Source of the DNA: Pelobates cultripes
Lineage: Eukaryota; Chordata; Amphibia; Anura; Pelobatidae
Reading direction: 5' to 3'
NCBI GenBank assembly: GCA_933207985.1
Contig: OW240916.1
Coordinates: 132,175,371 to 132,239,370, forward strand
Length of the DNA: 64,000 bases
Below are positions 11,360 through 23,621 of this stretch, one piece after another; the first letter of the stretch is position 1; every line of letters starts with the position of its first letter. Under the pieces are notes generated by a model. It worked only from the letters and a program-made list of their open reading frames with translations. It did no database searches and was not told where the DNA came from. A program made the position numbers and the translations under genes.

Positions 11360-12531
11360 CAAAAAGGGCTTTAATTCGATGTCAGATATACATAGATTAA
11401 TTAGCCCAACACTGGGGATAAAACAGTTTTGGCAAGAATAGCGTGTGCATAATATGCCCAGCTTAGGAAAAATAATTCAAAATAAATTAATTTATGTGTC
11501 TTGATTTATAGAGTACATTATATGTATAGTAAAAGTTCCAGGTCACTATATCAGGATCTGGCATCCAAACAGATGAATGTTGTCAAATGTCCATGTTCTT
11601 TACTGCGTTACTCTGATCTCTTTACCTTGCCCTTTACCATATATAACCAAGCAAATGTTAAGATCAGCACAGTCCATGATCAGTCACGAGTACCAATTTC
11701 AATTAGATGTAAAACCATACATACCTCAAAAATGATAGGGGCCACTACGAAAAATGTGCTCTCAAAACAGATGCTCAGTTTGTATGGCATTTCTGTGAAA
11801 GCATCAAACAGAGATAAGAGGATAGGAGGCTTACATTATCTATCAACACAATATGAATCAGCATGGGATAATAGTTGAAATGGTAAAACAATACCCTCGT
11901 GCATGTAATTCTTACAACATGTTACTCAATGCAATCTAGAGGCAGCTTGCTTAGTAATGCATAGTTATACAGGGGAACTAGAGGAAAGGATGTTTGTTTT
12001 ATAGTTTGGATTTAACAAAACGTTTAACGTATATTCACACATGACACTTCTGAGAGTCATTTGGATTCGGCAAATGACAACTAATGTTCTCTAGAGTTAC
12101 ATAGTGTGTTTTATTCTCAGAAACAAAACTAAACACACATGCAGCGCTCTGAGTAAACACACTCTCATTCATTTAGGGACAAATCTGGATTAGTTGTTCT
12201 TCAGACTTCAGAGTAACATAGTCACATGTGTGAGTAAATCTGGGATCCAAATGCATGAATCACAAATCTTGATAGATTCCACAAATGTCTAGTGAGAGAG
12301 GCTTGTCTGGCAGTGAACTGTGCTGTACTATCATCTGCTACAAATGTAAACTTACTCACAAGCTCATTGTTGAGAAGGAAAAAATAGTAATGCAAACATG
12401 AAATGTAACTGAAGTCTATGAAATAGGATTGGAATGTATGAAATTGTAAACATTGACATGTACTAAATGTATCTAAATTAAGACACAAACACAGCGTTTT
12501 GTTTCGTGAATATACATTGGTTTTCAGTTAC

Positions 12532-12897
12532 TTAAAGAGACACTCTAAGCACTCTATCCATTTCAGCTTAGTGTAGTGGTTATGGTGCAAGAACCCTCTT
12601 GACATCACAGTACATTTTTGGTTAGTGTAGCAGTCTTTCTTGTGAGGATTACACTTACAGCAGAGTGCCTGAAAGTAGACAAGTTTGGGTACGCAGTACA
12701 ATTGCTTGTCATATTACAAAACTGCACTTGTTTAAATCTCATCTCAAGCTGGGGAGGTGGAGTTACCTCACCACACATTTGTGTAGATATTAATAAAATG
12801 GCAACGTTTTTAAATGTCTGAGTGCTGGGACAGGGTAATTTTATTTCCTGACACTGCAGTAGGCAAAGGGGTTGTGGTGCTTGTAGTGTACCTTTAA
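12532..12897. mobile_element. T2-type MITE (366 bp)
   Basis: TTAAAGAGACACTCTAAGCAC at the left and TTGTAGTGTACCTTTAA at the right, with TTAA at both tips (12532-12535, 12894-12897). It shares the CAGCTTAGTGTAGTGGTTATGGTG block near its left end with 60848-61244. No coding capacity. Confidence 0.75.
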
Positions 12898-14710
12898 AAG
12901 CTTATTGGCTACTGCAAAAAGTACCTTAGTGTGTATGCACAGAGTTAAGAAAACAGTATAACCTGCTATTTTTAAATAGATAGCAAAATAATCATATATT
13001 TGTTACATATAGCTACAGTAGGTAGCTCCCCTTGAGCCTGTGTATGCCCTGCACTCACAGGCTCACTGGGTCTTGTGGGAGAAGTCATAGTAATAGGTAC
13101 TTTGTGAAGTACTCATCACACATAAAACACTTCAGCAAGATGAGGCGCTTTATTTATGTGGAGAGATCCTTTAACATAAATTTGTGAAAAGTACAATTTA
13201 TTTTTTTTGCTAAGACGTGAAGAGACCTGAATAGATTCTAATCTCTTAATGACTCTCAGTATATAATTATTTTCCCATGCTACATATTTACCATCTATAG
13301 ATCCTTCTATATTTATTCATTCTATACCACTGAAATTATGTAAACGAAAAAAATACAAATGCATATATCATACATTGATTGGATTAAATCATGTTACTGT
13401 CATCGAGTCTGTCATAGATATTTACTTTGTTTTAATGTTTTGGCTGCTCATTTTGTATTAAAATGCACTGAAGTGATATTCAATGGAGGGTCTAGAAGCA
13501 GTACTAAATTAATGAATATTTAGTGATCTATGTGACCTGTCTTCCGCTTTAGTAATTGGCCCACGTACTGCCTCTGGTATTGTTTAATATATTGTTTAGT
13601 TCAACTAAAACACAGATAACCTTGACTTTCTCTCGAATAAATATAGGAAAACATTTTATGGATAAAAGTCTTGCTTAAGTTATTAGTTAATTTATGGAGT
13701 GTTTCTGTGTACTGTATTTATGTCTGTCTGTAGCACCATAGGTTTCATATGCTAGTTTGTTATATTAGCCCCCTAACACTATTCTCTAATCCACTCATTG
13801 CCTTCCATTTGAGTACCATGATTGAAAATGATGGGGGAAACATGACTTTATTTCCTGACAACTTTACAAAATCTACTCATTGCAGATCTACATTTCAACC
13901 TGTCAAAAACAAAAAAAGAGTGATGTTTGCCAGGACCTCCCAGTAACTAGGGCAGGCCCTAAGCAGTAGCCCTTCTCAGAAAAACAAAATGCCCCAATGT
14001 GTTGGCTAGTTCTTTTTCTGCCCACTGGTTGTGTGGATGGAAGGCTTCTAATCCAGGGAGGTAGATGCTCTACCGTCCATCTTGAGAAGCCCTTCAGCCA
14101 TCGAAATTACCTTTTCATTTTGGATTGTGCATTTTGGATTTATTTTTTGGGTAATTTGATTTTGGGCTTTGTTGCGGGAAGGCACAATAGTTTATATATT
14201 GATCTGATATTAGTCTGCTGAACATTAACCCATTCACTACCGGAATTGTGTATGTACGATTACCATGGTGTACACCCATACCCCAGAATTGTGTATACAT
14301 GATTGTTAATATTGCAAATGAAATTTAATTTCACATTTTGTTTGCAATAGTGGCCAGTTGGGGTCCCAGACTAGAGAGATGACACTTATTATAGGGCTCT
14401 GTGTGGACCATTTGCTGCAGCATGAGCTGGTGGTGAGATGTATAGAGATGAGATTAATGGGGAGCCGGGCTAGGATACTCCAGGCATGGTGCTTGGAGTA
14501 ACCCCTTAACCCTCTAACTGAAAATAAAAAAGAAATATAAATCGATTCTGCTATTTTCTTACATTTCTTTTTTATTTGTTCACCTCTGCACTTCCTAGGT
14601 GCAGACATCAAAGAATAAACTCTGTTAGGAAAAAAATATGTCCCTTAAAATGAATGAAAGAAATGGCCTGCCCCTGCTGGACTACAATTCCTATCAGTGA
14701 GAGTCTAGAC

Positions 14711-14846
14711 CATGGGTAGGCAACCTTCAGCAATCCATATGTTGTGGACTACAACCCCTATAATGCTCTTACACCCATAATGCTGGCAAAGCATCATGAA
14801 AGGTGTAGTCCAAAACAGCTGGTGTGCCGAAGTTTGCCTATGCCTG
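14711..14846. mobile_element. hAT-type MITE (GGGTAGGCAAC family), copy 1
   Basis: Starts CATGGGTAGGCAACCTTC and ends GTTTGCCTATGCCTG, inverted forms of CAGGGGTAGGCAAC. Flanks are GTCTAGAC (14703-14710) and GCCTAGAC (14847-14854), an 8-bp duplication with one mismatch. The two halves fold into a near-complete hairpin through GTTGTGGACTACA and TGTAGTCCAAAAC. Related to 41431-41548 and 62591-62728. Confidence 0.85.
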
Positions 14847-15809
14847 GCCTAGACTAAGCTGACGATAGTTAAAAAAATACATCTGACGTAATGATATAGT
14901 GAGGCAACTACATCCTAAGCAGCATATTTTGAATATAACTCCACTCCACATCATCCAGTGGTTGGCTGAGCTTAATAAGAATTATAGTCTGCAATGTCAC
15001 CACTAAAAAAAACAACATATTACTTAAAGATGAGCCTTGAACTAAGAGCACTAAAGCATGATTTTTTGGGGGGAGGATTATATATATATAATGCATTGTT
15101 AAACACAAATACACACACAAGTCAAGCCATAAGACTTTTCCCACAGAAATCTCACTTTAACAGTGCTCTCACTACTGCAAGGGATTATATATCTATATCT
15201 ATATATCAATAAATCACATGTGAGAAGGTTTAACTCAGAGAATTTCATTAGTAAATGCATACATAAATGTGATTATTCTTGGACATAGACTTTGCTTTAA
15301 ATCAGATACATTGATTGCAGTAAGTATTTGTCTATTCTAGCATAACATATACTAACATTGCAAATATGTTTTTAAATGGGAAGGTGTTAGCTTGGTTTGC
15401 CACAGAATATGGTTTCCAAAACATAAAATCCAAATAAAATATGCAATTTTGTATTTGGAATTATAAATGTACTCTTCTCTGCTGAAGCAGGAATTACACA
15501 GAACATTCCCAGCACTGTATAACAATGTACTGCTTTCTACATGGCTTTCCAAATGTATTTGCTAATTAAAGACACATGTTGTTGAGCGTAATAAATGTGA
15601 TTTTTTATTTATTTATGATAAATGATAGAATGTGTAATGCTACATGTGTTAGTTATGTGCTCAACCAAAAACCTAAGATACGATGATGTAGCAGTAATTG
15701 GCAAAATATTGAATTTGGTATTAGGTCACTTTTTATTTGTAACACTCACAGTGAATTTCAATATTAAGTAGGATAATGAGTATTTGAGGCTATAACTTTA
15801 TTTTTACAA

Positions 15810-16018
15810 TTAAAGGAACACTATAGTGTTGGAAATTCAAAATTGTATTCCTAACACTCCAGTGTCCCTCTGCTTCTGCCCTCCCCCCCATGAGTTCAAC
15901 TCCATGAAATAGCAGGAAACACCTAATCATTATCCCTCTCTAAAACTTACATTTTTTCAGTGCAACCAGACCACTTCAATGAGATAAAGTGGTCTGGGGG
16001 CCAATATTGTCCCTTTAA
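15810..16018. mobile_element. T2-type MITE (209 bp, short form)
   Basis: TTAAAGGAACACTATAGTG at the left, CAATATTGTCCCTTTAA at the right, TTAA at both tips. It carries the left-tip hairpin and a CCAGACCACTTCA/TAAAGTGGTCTGG hairpin at the right. This is a short deletion derivative of the about 500-bp form. Confidence 0.8.
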
Positions 16019-16333
16019 ATGGACACTGCAGACTAGAGTCAAAGGCTCTAAGAATAGAAGACTATATAAATAGAATATTCCTAGACAAATATATAGAAAA
16101 CATAGATATATCTATGGGTGGATGAATGAACAGACAGAATTACATTTAGAATTTCATTTTATTTACAGTTATAAAATATATCACCTATGATGCGTCCTAG
16201 TGACCATCAGGAATCTATATATGTGATCCTCTCTGCTGATACATTGTATCACTGTGTAGAGTGCTTCCTCATAACTATCAGAGCTACTTCCAGTAGTCAT
16301 TTGTAATGTATCTTCATATTAAACCATAGGAAC

Positions 16334-16842
16334 TTAAAGGGACACTATAGTCACTAGTTAGTATGATCATTCCCTTCAGGCTTTTTGCTGTAAACATTGT
16401 CTTTTCAGAGAAAAAGCAGCGTTTACATTATAGCTTAGGGATACATCCAACTAGCCACTTTTTAGGTGGTTGCTAGAGGTACTTCCTAGGAAAGTGTTGC
16501 ACCGTATGCAGCACTGACATTCAGTGTCTCCACCCTCTGCATGGAGACTCTGAACTTTTTTCATAGAGATGCATTGATTCAGTGGAGGAGATGCTGATTG
16601 GCCAGGGCCGTGATTGGCTTGTGCTGAGCTGCCTCCTTGGGAAAGTATTGTGATTGGCTGAGATCACCAATTCTTATGATGTCAGCCAAAGATGCCGATT
16701 AAGAACAGAGCCAACAGCAGCAGACTGGAATAATGGTAATATTTTACTATATTTAGTGGGGCCATATGGGCTAGATTGTGTTTTTAACACTGTAGGGTCA
16801 GGAATACATGTTTGTGTTCCTGACACTATAGTGTTCCTTTAA
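16334..16842. mobile_element. T2-type MITE (509 bp)
   Basis: TTAAAGGGACACTATAGTCAC at the left and CTATAGTGTTCCTTTAA at the right, with TTAA at 16334-16337 and 16839-16842. The right tip has the hairpin GGTCAGGAATACATG...TTCCTGAC seen also at 9279 and 51015. One of the best-preserved copies. Confidence 0.88.
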
Positions 16843-17372
16843 GTTGACTCTGATTAAAAATGTTAACTTTTTAAATATGTGTCACAAAGATTCTACGTAG
16901 GGAATCATGAATTGTGTGAAAAGTAAAGCAAATGGTTTTATCATTGCCCCTTGTTTAAGCTGTGATTAAGGAAATTCCTAATTGATTAATTCAAGCAGGC
17001 ATTTCAATTTTTAGCTACAAGGAAAATATTAAAAATAAGTCTCATTAAGTTCCATAATTAATGTGGAATATAAAAAGACAGGATATTGGATTAATGTACT
17101 TTAGTCATGATATTGCTTGTTGGCCAAATCATATTACATCAAAAAGATGATACGAAAGCCCACATAAATGCATTTCATCCAATGAATCAGTCTTTGAGTT
17201 ATAAATAGGTTAGTCAGAGCATTCTTCCTTTTACTTTTTGTAATTATCTTCAAAATCAAGGCATTAGTGTAGCTTTCCACCTCCGACCTGGAAATTTAGA
17301 CTTGTAAGAATGCTCTCACCAAATAGAAATGCTTATGGCGTTGTGACCAGTGATCAATATGTTCTTTATTTA

Positions 17373-17482
17373 ATGTCAAGATATGAATCAAGGAACAAAT
17401 GAATACATAAATTATATTGATTTACAAATGTCAAGATATGAATCAAGGAACAAATGAATACATAAATTATATTGATTTACAT
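17373..17482. repeat. Perfect 55-bp tandem duplication upstream of an exon
   Basis: Two adjacent copies start at 17373 and 17428 (ATGTCAAGATATGAATCAAG) and are identical over at least 54 bases. The second copy ends about 40 bp before the exon at 17522. Absence of differences points to a recent duplication, or to an assembly artefact. Confidence 0.93.
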
Positions 17483-17521
17483 TACATATGAATTCTGTTT
17501 GATACTACTGTTATGTTTTAG

Positions 17522-17688
17522 GTTTTCTCCTCATCATCTAAGTCCGCGTAGAATTACTGCTCCTCCCGGTATGATGCAGAGGCGCACTCCACAGCCTCCT
17601 CAGGTTCAGCAAGGTGCAGGGACTTATATGAAAACCTATCCTCCAATAGCAAACACCTCTCTACAACCTAACAGCCTTCATGTCCAAG
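17522..17688 (+). CDS. glis3: GLIS3 C-terminal coding exon (third from last)
   Basis: Second visible exon of the glis3 C-terminal region. Acceptor ATGTTTTAG ends at 17521 and donor GTCAGT starts at 17689. The frame is G, 55 codons, G, so it completes the Arg codon split from the previous exon and leaves a Gly codon split. It encodes a Pro/Gln/Arg-rich, probably disordered segment with SPHHLSPRR near the start and QPNSLHVQG at the end. Recalled mammalian GLIS3 has SPHHISPRR and QPNGIHVHG at these places but carries a few more residues (an APSAP-like stretch) before SPHH, so this frog exon is slightly shorter there. The C-terminal part of GLIS3 is known to carry transactivation activity; no catalytic residues are expected. 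The donor GTCAGT is weaker than GTAAGT. Confidence 0.94.
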
Positions 17689-18696
17689 GTCAGTAAGAGT
17701 CTGAAAGCTGTATTCTTGGTTTAACAGTTAAACAGCCTGGTGTCTTGTTCCAGTTTATACTAGCAGTGTCAGCCTTGTAAAGATAACTCTATTTGTATGC
17801 TACTATGCTAATTTAGATATCATCTTAGATATGTTTTTTATTATTTAGTCTATATGCATATAATTTATGCATGGTGATAAGGAAAGTCACTTAACGTTCC
17901 TTTGTTTAAAACCGCAAGGTGACAGATCCACACGCAACAATTATAATCTCAGAGAGGAACTTGAGTCAACACAGGGCATATTAAACTGGTTTCACGTTTT
18001 TTTTCTCACTTCGTGACTGTGTGTCTGTGCAGCCACAAAAGCAGTGAGCTCTAGCTCAATGTTTACAATTACAGCTGGCTCTCAATCAGCTTTCAAATGC
18101 AAGACAAAGGAGTTTGATGGGATTGTGGTTAGCACGTTATTTAGACAAGTCATGTTCCATCAAACTGATTGAGCGAAGTAAGAGACAAATGGACTGGGAC
18201 TGAAAGGCACCATCATGTAAGAGTGACATACTTAAAGCCACCACGCTCAGTAGTGCAGGCCAGTCTACTTCTTGTGTCATTGTTGCATATGACATGCTGT
18301 GTGTTTGACTTCCTGTAGCTCTGTATGTGTGTAATTGAAGTAGAGGATAATCTAGATATGTTTTATATGTAGTATATTTTTGCTTAGATCCTACAATTTT
18401 TCTAAATACATCAGTAGAAACAAATTCAGTTTTCCCTCTGAAATCTAAAGTTTTGTTTGTAACGGAACAGTACTATATATTGATTCATTTTCAGGTTACC
18501 ATTGTATTACAGACAGAATAAGATTCTATTCAGTTCCACCTTGTGCATCTTCTTTATGTTGATGTTGACCCTGAATACTTTAAGATACAGTTTTGCTGAG
18601 AAGCTTCTCAGTGAACAATAGTTACAAAACCCACATCTGGTATCCACAGATAAAATAATACAAAATAAATGATCAGCTATAGGTTTCAAGGCATAT

Positions 18697-18790
18697 AGGT
18701 TTGACAAAGACCCCTAGAGGTCATAAGTGTTGATGGGTCACCCTTTTTTGAGTGAATAAAGACACGTATATGCATTGAAAACTACAGTTG
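18697..18790. repeat. Repeat fragment (ACAAAGACCCCTAGAGGTC family)
   Basis: Contains TTTGACAAAGACCCCTAGAG followed by a short unique-looking stretch. The complementary motif, TCTTAAGAGGTCTTTTTCATG, occurs at 25190-25210. This resembles a short dispersed repeat common in frog genomes, from recall. Boundaries are approximate. Confidence 0.35.
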
Positions 18791-20025
18791 ATCATTTATT
18801 GTATTTGTGTGGACCCTGAATTAGTGTCATATATTATGATTCTGAATTGCTGCCTATTATGCTGATGTCAGCTTGCGAGAAGGCTATGTGTATGTCTATC
18901 CATACTTCTGTATAATGTCACAATTAATCACCGTGCACACATATTATAGAGTGTCTCATTTTAATGTAAAATATGCAGCTGTCATCAGTTATTAAAAAAG
19001 AAGCGGGATGTGCTGTTTTGTTTAACCAAAACTACGTACTTTATACACTCTGGGCCTTATTACTTCAACTGCAGCTTTGACATAGCCATTCATGATTCTG
19101 TACAAAGTTATATCACTGACCCCATAATGTTGTGTTTTATAGTTTGAACTTAGTAGTAATTATTTTACTTTTTGATAGATTTGAACTGTTCTCCCCAATG
19201 ATGTAACAGTAATCTGAATTCATGTTTGCGTACGATTTCCCCTACAGAGCAGTAGTACTGTTCTTCTGACAACTTTGAGTGAAGGTCATAGCCCCACTTA
19301 GTATGATTTGTGGTGCCTTAAATGGAATAAATCCACTCACTCTTATAAATTATCCTTCATGGTTTACCCTTCTCTTGCCTGTATGCATAGAGTCATTTGA
19401 ATGCCACAAATATCCCTCAAAAAATGGCAAATATGTTGGTTAATAACAGTTTCAGCGTTGCTACATTGCTCTATTTCTTTGCTCTGTAACATAATACTTC
19501 ATTGCTCTTCGTTCTGAAAGTGAAAAGGTTAACTTTCTCCACAGCTCCTTGTTCTATTCCTGTGAGAACTTGACACAATTATGGCCAGATCCATTAAATG
19601 ATGGATGTATATAATTTGCTAAAGACTCACTTCATTTGTCTCCACTTATTTTGTTTCCCTTGGAAAATTTATTTCTTACAGTTACATTGCAAAGTTGTCA
19701 TAATTTATCATATATTTAATAAATATCTTTGTATCTGGATACAAACCTCACTGTTTACACATTTCAGTATAATTACAGAACCCTATTTTTGTGCTTATTC
19801 TGAAGTGAGGTAGGGCTTTAATGAATAATTATGAGTGTGCTACAGTATACTTAAAACAAATTATCTTCACTAGAAACTACACACCCCTCCACTTACAGTA
19901 TCTCTACCATGAGTATATTGCCCCCTCTAATTATCTGTTTTATCTATATTAATCTTATGTCATTCAGCAGTCATAGCATCATCTATATAGTCATTTGTCA
20001 TTGCTAGTGAATTGTATATATCAAT

Positions 20026-20146
20026 TGTGTGAGGGGCAAATAAGGCCGTATAGGAAATGTACAAAGAGTAGCATAGTAACAGGGGAAATAAGTCGGTTGA
20101 GGTGTGCCGGAACCAACCTCGTGGTAGGCCTATAATAAAAGAGGGC
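20026..20146. repeat. Repeat A, outer copy (121 bp)
   Basis: Starts TGTGTGAGGGGCAAATAAGG. Differs from the copy at 20301-20421 at four positions. It forms the outer end of the split-repeat element and borders unique sequence on its left. Confidence 0.9.
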
Positions 20147-20196
20147 CCACCCATGAGGTGTAATGAAAAGTATAGATAAAGGGAGAGGAGGGTGGG

Positions 20197-20300
20197 GACA
20201 TGCAAATCGCTAAGAACACGTACGAGACGGAGGAAGGTGAGTAGGGGGTTTAAGTAGGGTAACATGCCCCTCCCACAACTGCAGGCCAAGCCTTTGCATT
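20197..20300. repeat. Repeat B, inner copy (104 bp)
   Basis: Starts GACATGCAAATCGCTAAGAA and ends CCAAGCCTTTGCATT. Six differences from the copy at 23622-23725. It abuts repeat A (inner copy) with no spacer. Confidence 0.9.
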
Positions 20301-20421
20301 TGTGTGAGGGGCAAATAAGGCCGTATAGGAAATGTACAAAGAGTAGCATAGTAACAGGGGAAATAAGTCGGTTGAGGTGTGCCGGAACCGACGTCGTGGT
20401 AGGCCTGTACTAAAAGAGGGC
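20301..20421. repeat. Repeat A, inner copy (121 bp)
   Basis: Second copy of repeat A, directly following repeat B. After GAGAGGGC-type end sequence the interior of the element begins. Confidence 0.9.
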
Positions 20422-20701
20422 AAAAATAGATGCATGCCAGAAACGTAGATCAATCAACAAAAACCTTAAGTGCTTAGCTGTATGGTAAAATGCCTGTTGA
20501 AAATCTTGACAGTACGTGGTACATATGGGGAATATGCTGAGAACTTCCATGACCCAGCGATTAAATATACAGACCCAAATGAACTAGTTAGCAGCCATGG
20601 ATGGCACCCTATCCTAAAGAGGTGAGACTACCTGAGACAATGCTGCTAGATGGACGTGGTGGTTGTGGGAAATATGTGGGGCCAAAGAACCTGTGAAAGC
20701 A

Positions 20702-20935
20702 GGTATAGCGGCTCAACCACTAGATTACGTAGTTACATAGCTGAAAAGAGATTAAATGTCCATCAAGTTCAGCATTCTTCACATTAGTTTTTATAACGGT
20801 TGCTCCAAAAGACGGCGAAAAACCCAGTTTGAAGCACTGCCAATTTTGCAACAAGCTAGGGAAAAAATTCCTTCTTGACTCCAGAATGGCAGTCAGATTT
20901 ATCCTTGGATCAAGCCGTTATTGCCATACATTGAA
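20702..20935. repeat. SINE-like dispersed repeat
   Basis: Contains TAGTTACATAGCTGAAAAGA, TCCATCAAGTTCAGC, CCAGTTTGAAGCACTGCCAA, TTGCAACAAGCTAGG and TTCCTTCTTGACTCCAGAAT in order. I recognise this as a very common short interspersed sequence of frog genomes, from recall. It lies inside the interior of the split-repeat element. Overlapping reverse-strand open frames here are incidental. Confidence 0.6.
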
Positions 20936-21837
20936 GGTTGGTGCCTGATTCGTAAGGATAGGCATCTGATGGGGATTGAAAATACTTGGATGCTGATGGG
21001 AAAAAAATCGAAAGATTTGAAATTTCCCGGGAACCTGAAACGCCTTGAGTATGATAATAATCCGGCATGATGACATGAAACTGCGTATGAATGGAAAACC
21101 TGCACAGCATGTGAAGTTGTAAACCGGATAGGTAGAGTTGATGCAAGTTAGAGGTGGCAAAAGAAGCGAAAACAAATTGCAGACAACATAGCAACAGAGA
21201 CAGAAACAGTATACGCGAAAAGGAACCTCAAAAGGAGAAGAAGGCCCTAACACATGAACCGCGAGAGTAAGTAGAAAAGAGCCAGATGTGAAAGATGATG
21301 ACCACGAGATAAACGAGGCTGGTAGTCCGCGAGCAGACCCCGAAACGCAGGGAAATGGCAGCGGTTACGGAAGAGGCCGTAGGCAGAGCCATGAGGAAAG
21401 TGTAGTGGAGGCACAGGACAGATCGTACGAAAAAGGTGCAGGAAGTCTGGCTCTGATCCAGCCAGAGCGGCAGATGCCAATTACCCAAACTGCCATCAGA
21501 AACCGCCCCATAGACGACAGTAGCGAAGACAAACAGGGGACGAACAATGGAGAAGTAAGAGCGAACTCGGGGCCCCCTCCAGCAACAGTGGTACTTGTGG
21601 AGAAGGACAGACACTGAGAGTTCAGCTGGCCGAAAGGCTGCCGGGGAGGGAATAAGTTGACTTGCGAGAACTGCAGCGAAATGAGGAAGAGAGCAGGACA
21701 CGAAAAGAAGTTAGGAGTAGCCAAAGCACCACGGCGTGATGAGTACCAGAACTAGCCAGAGAGCCGGGGCGGAAAACTACCATGCCAGTGCTAGAAAAAA
21801 AAAAAGAAGAATAAACAGCGCATTAGCGACCCAAAGC

Positions 21838-21875
21838 GTGTATGAGTGTGTGTGTGTGTGTATGTGTGTGTGTGA
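21838..21875. repeat. TG microsatellite
   Basis: An alternating GT run interrupted by TAT, within the interior of the split-repeat element. Just downstream, 21928-22050 and 22068-22190 look like diverged copies of one unit (both contain TGAGGCCCT and a TTGGCC or TTGGCG block). Confidence 0.5.
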
Positions 21876-23621
21876 GCTGGCATAGTAGCTAATGCCAAAG
21901 AGGCGAAACAATTAAAAACTAAGTTTGGTGACAGATGAGGCCCTGCTAGTTGCCAAGTGGCATGAGAGGCTCTATCTATGCGTTGGCGGAAGGGGATAAT
22001 GTGGCCACTGAACGTTGTGGCGGGGTGTTGGCCTCTCGGTGACAATTAAACATAAGAAAGAATGGGAGTGACAGGTGAGGCCCTCTCTATGCCACAATGC
22101 GAGGCGACTAACTATGATTTGGCCCGAGGGGCGTAGTACCTCCGAGTATGAGGATGGGTTTTGGCCTTGCGGGACCACTAACCTAGGCGAAGATGCCAGG
22201 GGAAATACAACTATTGGACACCTAGGATCTTGACAGCAAGCAACAGCTAACTAAGAGGGGAGGGGAGGTGAGGGGAGGGAAGGGAGTATGAGAGAGTATT
22301 TACCCGAGGAAACGTGGAACGAAAACGTGGTGGGGGGTTCAGGAAAATAATGTAGGATGATGACTAAAGGCGTGCAAACGCGGCCCGGCCAAGCAGAGAA
22401 ACGGGAAAAAACTTGAATGAAGAACGTGGGTTGCACCCTGCGACTGGGTCGAAAAACCTAGGATAGAGAAAAAAAACAATTATGAGATTAATTTGAGTAT
22501 GCACAAAACCAACATATTCTATAAAAGGTCTGTAAACATGCAAAACCGCCTCGTAACAAAATAAATAGCGAATGAACCCAAATAGGAAGAGAGAACCTAA
22601 CAAAAAAGGGTGGAAAAAGGTAGAAATGTAAGAGTTGCGAGCCCAAAATCGACTACTAACAATGTTTATTGGTCGGGTGACTGCAGGAGGTCTAAACTGC
22701 TCAGTGGGTACTACCTCCATGTAGTACAACCAGAGAAGCAAAGAAAGGGGATTTACACATATAAATACACCCAGCTCTGCTACTACTAATAGATTAGAAA
22801 AGTGTACAAAACAACCAGATGGGGACAATTCGAAATACAACGGTTGTCCATTTCTTTTTAATTATTAGGTTTGGGGGGGGGGGGTTTATATGGCTATAAA
22901 TCTCAGGCAGCTTGTACTCTATCGAAAAAGGGGGTAGAGTACTCTACAAAGTATTGGAGCTAACAACCCATATAAAACCCTTCACATGAGGGAAGAAACT
23001 ATGGATTATGAAATCATAAAAGTTAGTGTATTCAGAAACATTACTCACAGCATGATACAGCAGACGAGCAAGCTAAAGAAATTCCATGTACTAACGCAAC
23101 CTCAATAGCCTGGCCTCCCCAGTGCCCAAGAGGGATCCTTGCAACATTGTATCCAAGAGTGGATGCCTCGTAACCAAAACCCTGCTTCCACCCGCTCCGC
23201 CATATGTAGCTCAGTTGTTAGGCAGCTGAGCGCACTGTGAGTGAAAGTCCTATCACAGACGCGTGGGCGTGTTCACGCTGTAAGCAAATCCCAGCAAAAG
23301 AAATGGGCTCTCTGATCGTGTGAGGCATTCGTGCAGCAAAAAACAGGTGAAATGGCAGGAGCGGTCTGGTAAAAACATGCGAACGCCCAAGAGCCACGAA
23401 CCCCCAGAACCATGCGAACCGGGCGAGCAATAGGAACAAGGGGAAAGGAAAACTCCCGAAAGTAAAGGTTAGTAAACTCACGGCAACTGAAGAGATGACA
23501 GGACGAACAGCCGACCGGAGCAGAGCCCCAGCAATGACTGTGGACGAGACGAAAATGTCGGGGGAAACGGCAGGCCAGGCAAGGAGAACCGCGAGGGAAG
23601 CAAATGGCGACCGGAAATAGC

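Larger units (their letters stand above)
9238..11550 (+). mobile_element. TTAACCCCTTAAGG-family DNA transposon fragment, carrying three later insertions
   Basis: The left end TTAACCCCTTAAGGA at 9239 and the following sequence match, in the opposite orientation, the right end of the 2.47 kb element at 30632-33102. The shared blocks are 9238-9278, 9883-9938, 10294-10334 and about 11360-11530 (for example GCCATTTTTGCAT, ATTGCACCAACACATATTATATA and ATGTGTCTTGATTTATAGAGTAC). Between these blocks lie a T2 MITE, a hAT MITE and a 1 kb TIR element, all absent from the other copy. Similarity fades after about 11540, so this copy looks truncated on the right. Confidence 0.75.
6484..17521 (+). other. glis3 intron, 11.0 kb
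   Basis: Bounded by GTAAGA at 6484 and TTTTAG ending at 17521. It contains the nested transposon stack 9238-11550, a hAT-type MITE (14711-14846), T2-type MITEs (12532-12897, 15810-16018, 16334-16842) and a 55-bp tandem duplication (17373-17482). The remaining stretches (6484-9237, 11550-12531, 12898-14700, 14850-15809, 16843-17372) are AT-rich with no coding signal that I can support. 7000-7290 is loosely TGTA/GTGT-rich. Confidence 0.85.

Noticed and set aside
11501..11878. 125-codon + strand open frame
   Set aside because: No recognisable domain, and its start overlaps the end of the transposon fragment. Length alone is compatible with chance in 64 kb.
21228..21701. Overlapping reverse-strand open frames of up to 157 codons in the split-repeat element
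   Set aside because: Several frames are open at once in a GC-richer stretch, no RT, RNase H, recombinase or gag motif is visible, and a + strand frame is open too. Treated as non-coding.
22364..22840. 158-codon reverse-strand open frame
   Set aside because: Hydrophobic but with no motif that I recognise; lies in the same element and has no support beyond length.
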